Assembly: GCF_011761985.1 (NCBI RefSeq)
Contig: NZ_JAASQT010000001.1
Location: forward strand, 310,001 to 374,000
DNA length: 64,000 nucleotides
Direction: 5' to 3'
Origin: Brevundimonas terrae
GTDB taxonomy: Bacteria > Pseudomonadota > Alphaproteobacteria > Caulobacterales > Caulobacteraceae
Under the pieces are notes generated by a model. It saw only the letters and a program-made list of their open reading frames with translations, was not told where the DNA came from and ran no database searches. Positions 8,431 to 17,377 of the stretch are shown in pieces. The position numbers were made by a program, and so were the translations under genes. Position 1 is the stretch's first letter, and each line of letters starts with the position of its first letter.

Positions 8431-9999
8431 TTAACGGTTACGGATGAAGGTGCGGATGTCGTTCGACAATTTACGCAGATCATCCTCGCGGACGTACATC
8501 ATGTGTCCGGATTCATAGTAGTGCCACTCGATACGGCCATCGGTCGGGAAGCCCGGACGGTTCAGCGAGTATTCCGCCCCGAAGAACGGCGTGGCCATGT
8601 CGTAATAGCCCTGCCCCACAAAGACGCGCAGGGCGCTGTTCTCGCGCAGGGCCTTACCGATGTAAGGCGCTACGTTCAGATACTCGGCACCACCGCGCCC
8701 GGCGGAGGGAAGCGTCCAGTCCCAGCTACGCGTGCCGCCGATCGAGGAATAGACCACGTCCGGCGAGTATTTCAGTGTCTCGCGCACCCAGCTGTTCATC
8801 GCCGCCGTATAGGCACCATCGATGCCGTAGAAGCTCGGATCATTGTCCGGGCGCTCGCCGCCATTGTCGTAATCGACGCCGGTATAGCGGGTGTCCAGAC
8901 GCCCAACAGACAGGCCACGGTCACGCAACAGCTCTTTATAGAAGCGGCTGGGCGACAGGCGCAGATTGACCTGATCGAGATAGGTTTCCGAAATGCCGGT
9001 ATAACGCGCCAGTTGCGGCAGGATGGCTGCACGCTCCTGAGCGGTCAGGTCATTGCCCTTCAACAGGGCCGAAGCATACGGACCAATGGCAAAGGCACGG
9101 GCCTCGGCCGCAAAGGCTTCCACCGTCGCCGGACGGTTCGGCACCTTGTTGTGGTACCAGGCCGTCGCCGCATAGGACGGCAGGTTGGTGACAAAGCCCA
9201 GCTCATTGCCCTGAACATTGGCGGCCTGACTGAAGTCGAGGATCGACGAGATCAGCAGGATGCCGTTGATGGACACATCCGTATAAGTGCCCTCCAGCTC
9301 GTTGATGACTGCCGCCGAACGGGTGGTGCCATAGCTTTCACCACCGATAAATTTCGGTGCGTTCCAGCGGCCATGCTCGTTCAGCCACAGACGGATGAAG
9401 TCCGCCATCGACTTGGCGTCCTGCGTCACGCCCCAGTATTTGGCCGGATCCGTATCGCCCAGTGCGCGGCTGAAGCCTGTACCGACCGGATCGATAAAGA
9501 CGATGTCGGTGACATCCAACAGCGACTCGGTGTTGTCGATCATCGGGAACGGTGCGGCACCGTCATCGCGGGCATCCGACGGCACAACAACGCGCTTGGG
9601 ACCAAAGGCACCCATCTGCAGCCACAGCGAACCCGAACCCGGACCACCATTCCACAGGAAGGTCACCGGACGGTTCGGATCGGTCGGACCTTCCTTGATG
9701 TAGCTATAGGAGGTGATGGCCGCGAGCGGCTTGCCGTCCTTGTCCTTCAGATAGGTCTCGCCCGCAATGGCGCGATAGGCAATGCGCTGACCGCCGAACA
9801 CGCCCGTATGGCGCGTGGTCGAAACCACCGGCGGCGGAATATTATGCGAGGGACGCTCGCGCGAGGCGGCTCCCTCGCTGCGCGCGTCGCCCGAAGCCTG
9901 ACTTTGGCCTTGGGCCATCGCAGGCCCCGCCAGCAACAACGCCGAGACGGCGGCAATAACCAGTTTCTTCAAGTTGAAGCCCCTCATACACATCCGCAC
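8431..9999 (-). CDS. Secreted serine carboxypeptidase-like protein (peptidase family S10)
   Basis: 522 residues from the first ATG, or 518 from MRGFNLKK. The signal peptide is MRGFNLKKLVIAAVSALLLAGPAMAQ. The S10 alpha/beta-hydrolase triad is visible: Ser in GGESYGTTR, Asp in GQGYYDMATPF, His in YYESGHMMYV. The oxyanion segment LWNGGPGSGSLW is also present. The enzyme would act in the periplasm or outside the cell, removing C-terminal residues from peptides. It is transcribed convergently to the TonB-dependent receptor, with a dedicated terminator. Confidence 0.92.
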   Translation of the reverse strand: MRMCMRGFNLKKLVIAAVSALLLAGPAMAQGQSQASGDARSEGAASRERPSHNIPPPVVSTTRHTGVFGGQRIAYRAIAGETYLKDKDGKPLAAITSYSYIKEGPTDPNRPVTFLWNGGPGSGSLWLQMGAFGPKRVVVPSDARDDGAAPFPMIDNTESLLDVTDIVFIDPVGTGFSRALGDTDPAKYWGVTQDAKSMADFIRLWLNEHGRWNAPKFIGGESYGTTRSAAVINELEGTYTDVSINGILLISSILDFSQAANVQGNELGFVTNLPSYAATAWYHNKVPNRPATVEAFAAEARAFAIGPYASALLKGNDLTAQERAAILPQLARYTGISETYLDQVNLRLSPSRFYKELLRDRGLSVGRLDTRYTGVDYDNGGERPDNDPSFYGIDGAYTAAMNSWVRETLKYSPDVVYSSIGGTRSWDWTLPSAGRGGAEYLNVAPYIGKALRENSALRVFVGQGYYDMATPFFGAEYSLNRPGFPTDGRIEWHYYESGHMMYVREDDLRKLSNDIRTFIRNR

Positions 10000-10187
10000 T
10001 CCCCTCGAGCGCGTGGTGCCTAAGGCAGCACCATAGTGAAATGTGGCGGCAATCCAGTCCGAATGTAAACCAGCGATATAACGAAAGGGTCAGATAAAAT
10101 CGGTCCAATCCTCGAGGTTCACCGAAGATTATCCGAAAAGGGGACCTAAACCCCTATGGCCCACAGAGCCACCATTCCAGACACGCG

Positions 10188-10209
10188 AAAAAGGCTCTTG
10201 CTCAGAGCT
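10188..10209 (-). terminator. Terminator for tRNA-Val
   Basis: On the minus strand AGCTCT-GAGCA-AGAGCC forms a short hairpin followed by TTTTT, about 30 bases after the tRNA 3' CCA. An outer 7-bp repeat CCAGACA / TGTCTGG surrounds it. Confidence 0.7.
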
Positions 10210-10238
10210 GTACGTCAGAATGTCTGGATAAGAGGAAA

Positions 10239-10313
10239 TGGTGGACACGACAGGGATTGAACCTGTGACCCCCTCGATGTCAACGAGGTGCTCTCCCGCT
10301 GAGCTACGCGTCC
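10239..10313 (-). tRNA. tRNA-Val (anticodon GAC)
   Basis: 75 nt including the encoded CCA. On the minus strand the acceptor arm is GGACGCG / CGTGTCC (one G-T pair), the D arm starts GCTC, the anticodon loop is TTGACAT between CTCG-type arms, and the T arm contains GGTTCAATCC. The anticodon GAC reads GTC and GTT valine codons. Confidence 0.95.
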
Positions 10314-10425
10314 GCCTTTTCAGCGACCCATCAAGTTGCCTTGGTGGGCGGGAAGGCCCGTCGTATAGCCCCCGTTTTACGACTTCCGCAAGTGGTTTTT
10401 TCGGCCTTTTCCGTTATTTTTCAAA

Positions 10426-10782
10426 TCACGCCGCAATCATACGGTCAACTTCGTCCACGAGGTCTTTCAAATGGACGGGTTTGGCCAGGACCTTGGCCTG
10501 CGGCGACGCCTGGGCTGCGGTCAGGGCCACAGCGGCGAAACCGCTGATGAACATGATTTTCATGGCCGGATCGCGGGCACTGGCGGTGCGGGCCACCTCG
10601 ATACCGTCCGCCCCCGGCATAACAATATCGGTCAACAGCAGATCGAAATCGTGCACCTCCAGTGCATCGATCGCATCGTCGCCATTTTCGCAATCGATCA
10701 CATCGTGACCGGCCCGCTCAAGCGCCCGCTTGAGAAAGCCGCGCAGGGAATAATCATCTTCGGCCAGAAGAATTCGCGCCAT
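10426..10782 (-). CDS. cpdR: Single-domain response regulator CpdR
   Basis: 118 residues, a lone receiver domain. The acidic pocket is in AEDD (residues 8-10), the phospho-acceptor Asp in LLLTD (about residue 51), and the conserved Lys in LAKPVHL. The segment KIMFISGFAAVAL is characteristic of alphaproteobacterial CpdR. In Caulobacter, unphosphorylated CpdR primes the ClpXP protease for cell-cycle substrates, and the CckA-ChpT relay phosphorylates it. Its position next to N-formylglutamate amidohydrolase (divergent here) and tRNA-Val also fits cpdR. Confidence 0.9.
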   Translation of the reverse strand: MARILLAEDDYSLRGFLKRALERAGHDVIDCENGDDAIDALEVHDFDLLLTDIVMPGADGIEVARTASARDPAMKIMFISGFAAVALTAAQASPQAKVLAKPVHLKDLVDEVDRMIAA

Positions 10783-10902
10783 GAGTGGTTCCGGTGACCC
10801 ATTGAATCAGTTGCTGGACTTTCGTCTAACACCGACGCGTAAACCACGCATGAAGGGAAACAGCAAAGGCGACGTCAGACGCCAAACATTGTATGTCGTG
10901 CC

Positions 10903-11778
10903 ATGGCCTTCAACTCGTCCCCTGCTGCGGATACCGACACAGATGCGATGCCCGCATCCTACGAGGTCCGGCCAGCGTCCAAGCCGGACATTGCGGGCCT
11001 GATCTTTGCCTCTCCCCATTCCGGCGACTTCTATCCCGCCGATATGGATTGCGTGGCTGACAAGGCCACGGTGCAGGCGGTTGAGGACGCCGCCATGGAC
11101 CGGTTGATCGCCAGCGGCACAGACCACGGGGCAGCCCTTCTGATTGCCCGATACGGGCGCGCCTATATAGATCTGAACCGCGCTGAAACCGATCTGGACC
11201 CCAGCCTGATCATCGACTGCCCGCCGCTGGAGCCATCGCCAAAGACACTGGCGGGCTATGGCGTGCTGCACCGGTTGGCCAGCGACAGACAGCCTCTATA
11301 TCAGCGCCGCCTGACTTTCCTTGAGGCCAGCGCACGGCTTGATCGCGTCTATCGCCCCTATCATACCGCCCTTGCCGGGCTGATGACACAGGCGAGAGAA
11401 CAGCACGGACAGGCCCTGCTGATCGACTGGCACTCCATGCCCCAAAGAGCCACCGGCGCGAACGGTCCCGATATTATTCTGGGGGACCGTCACGGTACCA
11501 GTTGCGATGTGTTTTGGACCCGCACACTACGCGCCCTGTGCGAGGCGCAGGGCTGGCGCGTCGGTTTGAACCGCCCCTATGCGGGAGGCTATGCCACCCA
11601 AGAGTGGGGTCGCCCCGAAGACGGGTTCCATGCCCTGCAAATCGAGGTCAATCGCCGCCTGTACTGGAACGAGGCCCACCATCAGCCCGCTATCGGCTGG
11701 AAGCGCTGTCACACAGCATTGAAACGGGTCATCGCCGAGCTGGGCCGCATCCATGCCGGAACCCTCGGCGGCGCATAA
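10903..11778 (+). CDS. N-formylglutamate amidohydrolase family protein
   Basis: 291 residues, soluble. Conserved features of the family: FASPHSGDFYP near the N terminus, DHGAALL, YIDLNRAETDLDP, IDWHSMP, ILGDRHGTSCD, and NRPYAGGY. These His/Asp residues form the metal site. The family hydrolyses N-formyl-L-glutamate in histidine degradation, but no other hut gene is nearby, so the substrate here is uncertain. It is divergent from cpdR, an arrangement often seen in alphaproteobacteria. Confidence 0.88.
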   Translation: MAFNSSPAADTDTDAMPASYEVRPASKPDIAGLIFASPHSGDFYPADMDCVADKATVQAVEDAAMDRLIASGTDHGAALLIARYGRAYIDLNRAETDLDPSLIIDCPPLEPSPKTLAGYGVLHRLASDRQPLYQRRLTFLEASARLDRVYRPYHTALAGLMTQAREQHGQALLIDWHSMPQRATGANGPDIILGDRHGTSCDVFWTRTLRALCEAQGWRVGLNRPYAGGYATQEWGRPEDGFHALQIEVNRRLYWNEAHHQPAIGWKRCHTALKRVIAELGRIHAGTLGGA

Positions 11779-11805
11779 TCTGACCCTAGGTCAACCTGAA
11801 TTCAG

Positions 11806-11900
11806 CTAAAAAAAAGCCGCGCCAGAACCGGCGCGGCTATAAAAGTCTATAGGGAGGAAACGCCCAGGAAGGGCGAGACGCCCGAAAGCGTCGAAGAACA
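11806..11900 (-). ncRNA. Candidate trans-acting small RNA with anti-Shine-Dalgarno segment
   Basis: On the minus strand three consecutive hairpins can be read: GACGC/GCGTC (11877-11892), CGCCC-TTCCT-GGGCG (11861-11875), then an unpaired TTTCCTCCC (11852-11860), then a strong terminator AGCCGCGCC / GGCGCGGCT (11815-11838) followed by eight Ts. No open frame explains the ~260 bp gap to the neighbouring genes. CU-rich loops able to pair with ribosome-binding sites are known in alphaproteobacterial sRNAs. The 5' end is a guess, and no clean promoter was found. The alternative is a long 3' UTR of the DUF599 gene. Confidence 0.5.
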
Positions 11901-12042
11901 AGTTAGGTTGCAGTGCACAAAATATCAAGCCTCGGATTCACGGCTTTGTTTCACACCCTGTTTCAAACCCTGTAATAATTGAGCGAATTCGTTACATTCC
12001 GGCGTTATTTCGCTGAATTGCACAACAGCATTCGACCAAGGT

Positions 12043-12729
12043 CTAGGGACGCTCCAACAAGCGGCGGGCCGCGCGAACCGCACGGGCCGATGGCGATGCC
12101 GACTGGCGCCACAATAACAGGCTGGTCACCATGATGACCGCCAGCAACAACCACAGCGATCCAAACATCCAGACCGCCGCCGCAAGGGCGAAATAATAGC
12201 CCCGTTCACCCCGGTTGAACGAAGACAGGGCCGGATTGAGCACCTTGCCCACAGCCGCCCCGTAGGATGCGCGATCGGCTTCCTCGTGCACTTCGGGCGC
12301 CGCGCCGATCAGGGCCACCGTATAGTTGAGCTGTCGCAGCGCCCAGATAAAGTCCAGAAGTCCCCGCGCCAGACAAAGCAGGATCAGGGCCAGCTTGCCC
12401 TCCATCACCTTGATAGTCGTCACTTCAGCGCCCAGAGCGGCGATATTGCGCAAGGCGACATCCCCGCCGAACAACACGCCCGCCACCGCCGCAATCAGCA
12501 GCAGGTTGGTCGAAGCAAAGAATGAGGCCGACGAAATTGTGTGCCCCATAAGCTGGGCATCCACCAACCGCATCTGGCGATTGGTCATGGCGTTCATCCA
12601 GCTGTTGCGCACCGTCAGCATATCGGTGTTCAAAGTGCCGCCGCGCCGCGCCAACGCACCCAGCACCGGATCATAGCCCAGCCAGGCCACAAGAAAGACG
12701 ACAAGAGCGACCCAATCCAGAACCGACAT
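12043..12729 (-). CDS. DUF599 family membrane protein
   Basis: About 228 residues from the ATG of MSVLDWVALVVF; a longer frame up to 12849 lacks family similarity and overlaps the divergent ppa promoter region, so it is not used. Four or so hydrophobic segments: N-terminal WVALVVFLVAWLG, then STNLLLIAAVAGVLFG, LALILLCLARGLLDFIW and the C-terminal LAAAVWMFGSLWLLLAVIMV. The motifs RNSWM, LMGHTISSASFFAST and NRGERGYYFALAA are typical of this family. Function unknown. Confidence 0.85.
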   Translation of the reverse strand: MSVLDWVALVVFLVAWLGYDPVLGALARRGGTLNTDMLTVRNSWMNAMTNRQMRLVDAQLMGHTISSASFFASTNLLLIAAVAGVLFGGDVALRNIAALGAEVTTIKVMEGKLALILLCLARGLLDFIWALRQLNYTVALIGAAPEVHEEADRASYGAAVGKVLNPALSSFNRGERGYYFALAAAVWMFGSLWLLLAVIMVTSLLLWRQSASPSARAVRAARRLLERP

Positions 12730-12851
12730 CGACGTCAAACCCTCCCGAACACCATTGCCGCACACACAACCAAGCCGTGACGCTTGCCGTCGGCCCGCGC
12801 AAAGCTTATCACGCCCGCCAACATCTTTCGCATCTGCAATAGAGCACAAAT

Positions 12852-13394
12852 ATGAACATCGACGCCATTCCGGTTGGTAAGGACGCCCCGTGGGACGTTA
12901 ACGCCATCATCGAAATCTCGGCTGGCGGCTCGCCGGTCAAGTACGAGATGGATAAGGAATCGGGCGCTCTGTACGTCGACCGCTTCCTGTCGACCCCGAT
13001 GATCTATCCGGCCAATTATGGCTTCATCCCGCACACCCTGTCGGACGATGGCGACCCCTGCGACGTGCTGGTCCTGACCCCGTATCCGGTGGTCCCGGGC
13101 AGCGTCCTGCGTTCGCGTCCGATCGGCGTGCTGATCATGACCGACGAAGCCGGTGGCGACGAGAAGATCCTGTGCGTGCCGGTCGACAAGATGAGCCCGT
13201 TCTATTCGGACATTAAGTCATACGAGCAACTGCCGGCCATCCAGCTGCAGCAGATCGAGCACTTCTTCACCCGCTACAAGGATCTGGAGAAGGGCAAGTT
13301 CGTCAAGATCGACCGTTGGGGTTCGGCTCAGGAAGCCGCTGACCTGATCGTTGCCGGTCAGGCCGCGCATCAGGCCAAGCTGGCCGCCAAGTAA
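12852..13394 (+). CDS. ppa: Inorganic pyrophosphatase (family I)
   Basis: 180 residues. Hydrolyses pyrophosphate to drive biosynthetic reactions in the cytoplasm. The active-site segments are [15 protein letters not shown] and [11 protein letters not shown], with the metal-binding aspartates, and the later [11 protein letters not shown]. Length matches bacterial family I enzymes (~175-180). Monocistronic, with its own terminator. Confidence 0.97.
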   Translation: MNIDAIPVGKDAPWDVNAIIEISAGGSPVKYEMDKESGALYVDRFLSTPMIYPANYGFIPHTLSDDGDPCDVLVLTPYPVVPGSVLRSRPIGVLIMTDEAGGDEKILCVPVDKMSPFYSDIKSYEQLPAIQLQQIEHFFTRYKDLEKGKFVKIDRWGSAQEAADLIVAGQAAHQAKLAAK

Positions 13395-13415
13395 GCGACC
13401 GCTAAAAACGATCTG

Positions 13416-13447
13416 GGGCGCATCCGGCAACGGCTGCGCCCTTTTTC
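13416..13447 (+). terminator. Rho-independent terminator of ppa
   Basis: Stem GGGCGCA / TGCGCCC with a 12-base loop, followed by TTTTTCTT. Confidence 0.85.
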
Positions 13448-13501
13448 TTGGCCGTTACAGCGGCCACACGCTAAAGAAGCCTGACTAGGGAGAATACCGC
13501 C

Positions 13502-13759
13502 ATGATGACCGCCATCTTCGTCTTCATCAAATGCGAGCTGGGCTATGCCAATGACGTGGCCGCCGATCTGGTGGACAATGTCGAGAACGTCAGCGAGGTC
13601 TATTCCACCTCGGGCCAGCATGACCTTCTGGCCAAGTTCCACCTGCCCAAGGATGCCGATATCGGCACCTTCGTCACCAAACAGGTCCAGACCCGTCCGC
13701 ATATCCGCGACACGTTTACGGTCATCACCTTCTCGCCCTTCCTGCCCACGAAGGGGTGA
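13502..13759 (+). CDS. Stand-alone Lrp/AsnC ligand-binding (RAM) domain protein
   Basis: 85 residues that match only the C-terminal alpha-beta sandwich of Lrp/AsnC regulators (GYANDVAADL, VSEVYSTSGQHDLLAKF, IRDTFTVITFSPF). There is no helix-turn-helix. Such single-domain proteins form dimers or higher rings and bind amino acids or small metabolites; some modulate full-length Lrp proteins. The ATG at 13502 (or 13505) has an AGGGAG site ~9-12 bp upstream. No operon partner is obvious. Confidence 0.85.
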   Translation: MMTAIFVFIKCELGYANDVAADLVDNVENVSEVYSTSGQHDLLAKFHLPKDADIGTFVTKQVQTRPHIRDTFTVITFSPFLPTKG

Positions 13760-13858
13760 TCGCACGGTTTGATCTAGACCGTAGCCAATCGAAACCCATG
13801 TGATAACGTCGATCCCGAAGATGGCCCGCAGAGGCCATACCGAAGGGGAAACGTGCCT

Positions 13859-15037
13859 ATGAGTGATCCGGAAACCTTCCGCCTCGAAGTGCGGAACTGG
13901 CTGGAAGCGAACTGCCCACCCGAAGTACGCGGGCTGGTCGAATCTGAAAATGATCTGATCTGGGGTGGCCGCAACGCCACCTTCAAAACCCCCGCCCACA
14001 AGGCGTGGATGGATGCCATGGGGGCCAAGGGCTGGACTGCCCCCGAATGGCCCGCCGAATATGGCGGCGGTGGCCTGACCCGCGAACAGGCCAAGATTTT
14101 GCAATCCGAGCTTCTCCGCATCAAGGCCCAGCCAGCCCTCAGCAGCTTTGGCATCTGGATGCTTGGCCCTGCCCTTTTGGCCTTCGGCACTGAAGAGCAG
14201 AAAAAGAAATACCTGCCCCCTATCGTGCGCGGCGAAATCCGCTGGTGTCAGGGCTATTCGGAACCGGGATCGGGTTCGGACCTCGCCTCGCTCCAAACCC
14301 GCGCCGAGGATATGGGCGACCACTGGATCGTCAACGGCCAGAAAATCTGGACCTCCTATGCCGACAAGGCCGACTGGATCTTCTGTCTGGTCCGTACCGA
14401 CCCGTCAAACAAGCATCGCGGCATCAGCTTTGTCCTGTTCGACATGGAAACGCCGGGTGTCTCGACACGCCCCATCACGCTGATTTCCGGCAAGTCGCCC
14501 TTCTGCGAGACCTTCTTCGACAATGTCCGCGTCGAGAAGGAAAACCTCGTCGGTGAACTGAACCGCGGCTGGGACGTCGCCAAATACCTGCTGGCCCACG
14601 AACGCACCATGATCGGGGCCATGGGCGAAGGCATGGGCCGCCCGCTGGGCGAGATCGCCCGTGATTCCATCGGCACCGACGATCAGGGTCGTATCGATGA
14701 TCCGATGCTGCGCGCCCGCATCACCGAATGGGACATGGATGCCGCTGCCTTCAAGCTGGCCATGGACAGTGCCGTGGATCGCATGAAGGCCGGTCAGGCC
14801 CATCCGGCATTGGCCTCGATGCTGAAATATTACGGCTCTGAGCTGAACAAGCGCAAATACGAGTTGTTGATGGCCGCGGGCGGCATCGACGCGCTGGAAT
14901 GGGAAAGCGAGCGCTCGCACGAGGGCGATACCGCCCGCAGCTGGTTACGCACCAAGGCCAACTCCATCGAGGGCGGCACCACCGAGGTGCAGCTCAACAT
15001 CATCGCCAAACACCTTCTCAACCTGCCGGGAGCATAA
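13859..15037 (+). CDS. Acyl-CoA dehydrogenase family protein (first of pair)
   Basis: 392 residues from the ATG at 13859, 9 bp after AAGGGGAA; a GTG 6 bp upstream is too close to that site. FAD-dependent alpha-beta dehydrogenation of acyl-CoA. Family motifs: GYSEPGSGSDLASLQT (FAD/substrate loop), IVNGQKIWTSYA, and the C-terminal SIEGGTTEVQLNIIAKHLL, which carries the expected catalytic-base region. The next gene starts 5 bp after its stop and is a second, shorter acyl-CoA dehydrogenase. This resembles the paired subunits of heteromeric ACADs for bulky acyl chains. Substrate unknown. Confidence 0.9.
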   Translation: MSDPETFRLEVRNWLEANCPPEVRGLVESENDLIWGGRNATFKTPAHKAWMDAMGAKGWTAPEWPAEYGGGGLTREQAKILQSELLRIKAQPALSSFGIWMLGPALLAFGTEEQKKKYLPPIVRGEIRWCQGYSEPGSGSDLASLQTRAEDMGDHWIVNGQKIWTSYADKADWIFCLVRTDPSNKHRGISFVLFDMETPGVSTRPITLISGKSPFCETFFDNVRVEKENLVGELNRGWDVAKYLLAHERTMIGAMGEGMGRPLGEIARDSIGTDDQGRIDDPMLRARITEWDMDAAAFKLAMDSAVDRMKAGQAHPALASMLKYYGSELNKRKYELLMAAGGIDALEWESERSHEGDTARSWLRTKANSIEGGTTEVQLNIIAKHLLNLPGA

Positions 15038-15042
15038 AGACC

Positions 15043-16161
15043 ATGGCTTTGATCCTGACAGACGAACAGGTGATGCTGAAAGATGCCGTGGACGGCTTTC
15101 TTGGCGAGCACGCCCCGATCAAACATTTGCGCCAGTTGCGCGACAGCCATGATGCCGACGGCCTCTCTCGCACCCTGTGGCAGCAGTTCGGCGAAATGGG
15201 CTTTGCCGGTGTGCTGATTGACGAAGAACATGGCGGCTCCGGCCTCGGTGCTGTCGAGGCGGGCGTGATTGCCGAAAGCCTTGGCCGCACCCTGCCCCCC
15301 TCGCCCTTCTTCGGCAGCGCGGTCCTCTCGGCCAGTATTTTGCAAAACGCCGGATCGGACGCGCAGAAGTTTTGGCTGTCCAAGATCGCAGCGGGCGAGG
15401 CCATTGTCTCTCTGGCTGTCGATGAAGGGGCCAAACACGCCCCGCACCGCATAGAGACCCGCGCGGAACGCAGCGGTAACGGCTTCAAACTGAACGGAGC
15501 CAAGGCGCTGGTGCTGGACGGCCACGTCGCCGATGCCCTGATTGTTGCCGCGCAAACCGATGAGGGCCTCAGCCTGTTCCTCGTTGATCCCAAAACAGAC
15601 GGGATCAATATCGAGCGGACCGTCATGGTCGATGCCCATAATGCCGCCCGCATTACCTTGAAGGATGTCGAGGTCGATGCCGACGCCCTGATCGGCGAGG
15701 TCGGTTCCGGCCAGCCGGTGCTGGACAGGGCCCTGTCACTGGGCCGCGCCTGTGCCGCAGCGGGCCTGAACGGCGCGGGCGATCAGGCCTTTGCCATCAC
15801 GCTCGACTATCTGAAAACCCGCCAGCAGTTCGGCAAGCTGATCGGCGAGTTCCAAGCCCTGCAACACCGCGCCGCCCATCTCTATACCGAGCTGGAACTG
15901 GCCAAGGCCGCAACCCTCGGTGCCCTGCAAGCTATCGACGAGGGCAAGGAAACAGCTGGCCTGTCTGCCTCTGTCGCCAAGGCCAAGGCCGGTCGCGTGG
16001 CCGAACTGGCCGTTCAGGAAGGCGTGCAGATGCATGGCGGCGTCGGCATGACCGACGAGTTCGACATCGGTCTCTATATGAAGCGGGTCAGGGTGCTGAA
16101 CGAGACGCTGGGCGACAGCCATTTCCACGCCGAGCAACTGGCCCGCGCTCGCAACTATTAG
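15043..16161 (+). CDS. Acyl-CoA dehydrogenase family protein (second of pair)
   Basis: 372 residues starting MALILTDEQ. The fold markers are present (LIDEEHGGSGLGAVEAG, LDYLKTRQQFGKLIGEFQALQHR, QEGVQMHGGVGMTDEFDI), but the C-terminal IEGGT segment of the partner is replaced by RVLNETLGDSHF, so the usual catalytic Glu position is not evident. Five bp separate it from the first gene. I infer a heteromeric enzyme in which this subunit may be non-catalytic or bind FAD jointly. The start was chosen over a far upstream in-frame start buried inside the first gene. Confidence 0.88.
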   Translation: MALILTDEQVMLKDAVDGFLGEHAPIKHLRQLRDSHDADGLSRTLWQQFGEMGFAGVLIDEEHGGSGLGAVEAGVIAESLGRTLPPSPFFGSAVLSASILQNAGSDAQKFWLSKIAAGEAIVSLAVDEGAKHAPHRIETRAERSGNGFKLNGAKALVLDGHVADALIVAAQTDEGLSLFLVDPKTDGINIERTVMVDAHNAARITLKDVEVDADALIGEVGSGQPVLDRALSLGRACAAAGLNGAGDQAFAITLDYLKTRQQFGKLIGEFQALQHRAAHLYTELELAKAATLGALQAIDEGKETAGLSASVAKAKAGRVAELAVQEGVQMHGGVGMTDEFDIGLYMKRVRVLNETLGDSHFHAEQLARARNY

Positions 16162-16204
16162 GGCCAGTCTTGCCAAGGGCCGACCGCTGCGTAAGGCTGG
16201 GATT

Positions 16205-17371
16205 ATGAGCGACACCCCGTCATCCGATCCTGCCGCGCGCCGGTCGCGCCCCTTTGTACGCGGCAGACTGGAATGTCCGCCCGTCGCCAATGCCAGTGTG
16301 CCGGGTTTCAAGAATATCCGCCTGTGTACCGACAGTGCCGAGGCCGGTCTCGTTAGCGCCGCCGACCACCTGTCCCTGCCCCGATCGGGCTGGGCCTCGG
16401 GACGCTATGACATTCTGGCCCTGTCAGGCGGTGCCGCAGATGGGGCCTATGGTGCCGGGGCCATCACGGGGTGGAGCGAGACCGGCACCCGCCCCGAATT
16501 CGCCCTCGTGACCGGCGTCAGCACAGGGGCCCTGATCGCCCCCCTCGCCTTTCTGGGCCCGCAATGGGACCACAAGCTGAAAGAGGCCTATACGGGCGGC
16601 CATGCCCAAAGCCTGCTCAGCCCGCGCCGTGTCGCGGCACCTTTTAGCGGCGGCCTCATCAGCAGTCGCTCGCTGGACGAGTTGATCGCCCCTTTCATTG
16701 ATGCCGAACTGATAAAGGCGGTCGCCGCCGAACATGCACGCGGGCGCAGGCTACTGGTCACCACCACCGATCTGGACCGTCAGGAACCCAGCGTCTGGGA
16801 CATGGGTGCCATTGCCAGTCATGGTGGCGAGGCGGCGCTGAACCTGTTCCGCGATGTTCTGGTCGCCTCGGCCAGCCTGCCGGGTATCTTCAGCCCCCGC
16901 CGCATCATCACCGAGCATGAAGGTCAGCGCTATGAGGAGATGCACGTCGATGGCGGCGTCGCCTCGCCTCTGTTTCTGATGCCCACGGCCCTGATGCAGT
17001 GGCAAAATCTGGGGCGTCGCCTGAAGGGCGGACGGGTGCATGTGTTGATCAATACTGTGCTGGATCCCGATCCACGCACCACCCCGCCCAATATTGCCGC
17101 CGTCCTAACCCGCAGCTTCGAGGCCATGCTGCGGTTTTCCTATCGTCAGGCGCTATCAACGGCGATCACCCTGTGCGCCGCGCGTGGCATCCCGCTAAAG
17201 CTGGCTTCCATCCCGCCCAGTGCCGAGCGGGGGCATGCCATGAATTTTGAAACCGCCGCCATGGCACGTCTGTTCGAAGCGGGACGCCAGCGCGCCGCCT
17301 CGGGCGAGCTGTGGACCACCGCCGTGGCCCCCACAGGGTTCGAGCGGTGGAAAGACAGCCTGCTTAAATAG
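16205..17371 (+). CDS. Patatin-like phospholipase family protein
   Basis: 388 residues. Patatin catalytic elements: oxyanion loop LSGGAADGAYGAG, nucleophile elbow GVSTGALIAP (GxSxG) and the dyad Asp in HVDGGVASPLFL. No signal peptide, so probably cytoplasmic or peripheral at the membrane. The family hydrolyses acyl esters of phospholipids or other lipids. It follows the acyl-CoA dehydrogenase pair by 43 bp on the same strand and could be cotranscribed, which would fit lipid turnover. Confidence 0.9.
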   Translation: MSDTPSSDPAARRSRPFVRGRLECPPVANASVPGFKNIRLCTDSAEAGLVSAADHLSLPRSGWASGRYDILALSGGAADGAYGAGAITGWSETGTRPEFALVTGVSTGALIAPLAFLGPQWDHKLKEAYTGGHAQSLLSPRRVAAPFSGGLISSRSLDELIAPFIDAELIKAVAAEHARGRRLLVTTTDLDRQEPSVWDMGAIASHGGEAALNLFRDVLVASASLPGIFSPRRIITEHEGQRYEEMHVDGGVASPLFLMPTALMQWQNLGRRLKGGRVHVLINTVLDPDPRTTPPNIAAVLTRSFEAMLRFSYRQALSTAITLCAARGIPLKLASIPPSAERGHAMNFETAAMARLFEAGRQRAASGELWTTAVAPTGFERWKDSLLK

Positions 17372-17377
17372 GCGAGT

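Noticed and set aside
8503..10023. Open frame of 506 codons on the plus strand opposite the S10 peptidase
   Set aside because: Composition is Arg/Gly-rich shadow sequence; the minus-strand peptidase has signal peptide and catalytic triad.
11815..11838. Hairpin as terminator of the N-formylglutamate amidohydrolase gene
   Set aside because: The T run lies on the minus strand; on the plus strand the stem is followed by ATAAAAG, so it mainly ends minus-strand transcripts.
12730..12849. N-terminal extension of the DUF599 protein to 12849
   Set aside because: The extra 40 residues are Cys/Arg-rich with no similarity to the family and occupy the divergent promoter region of ppa.
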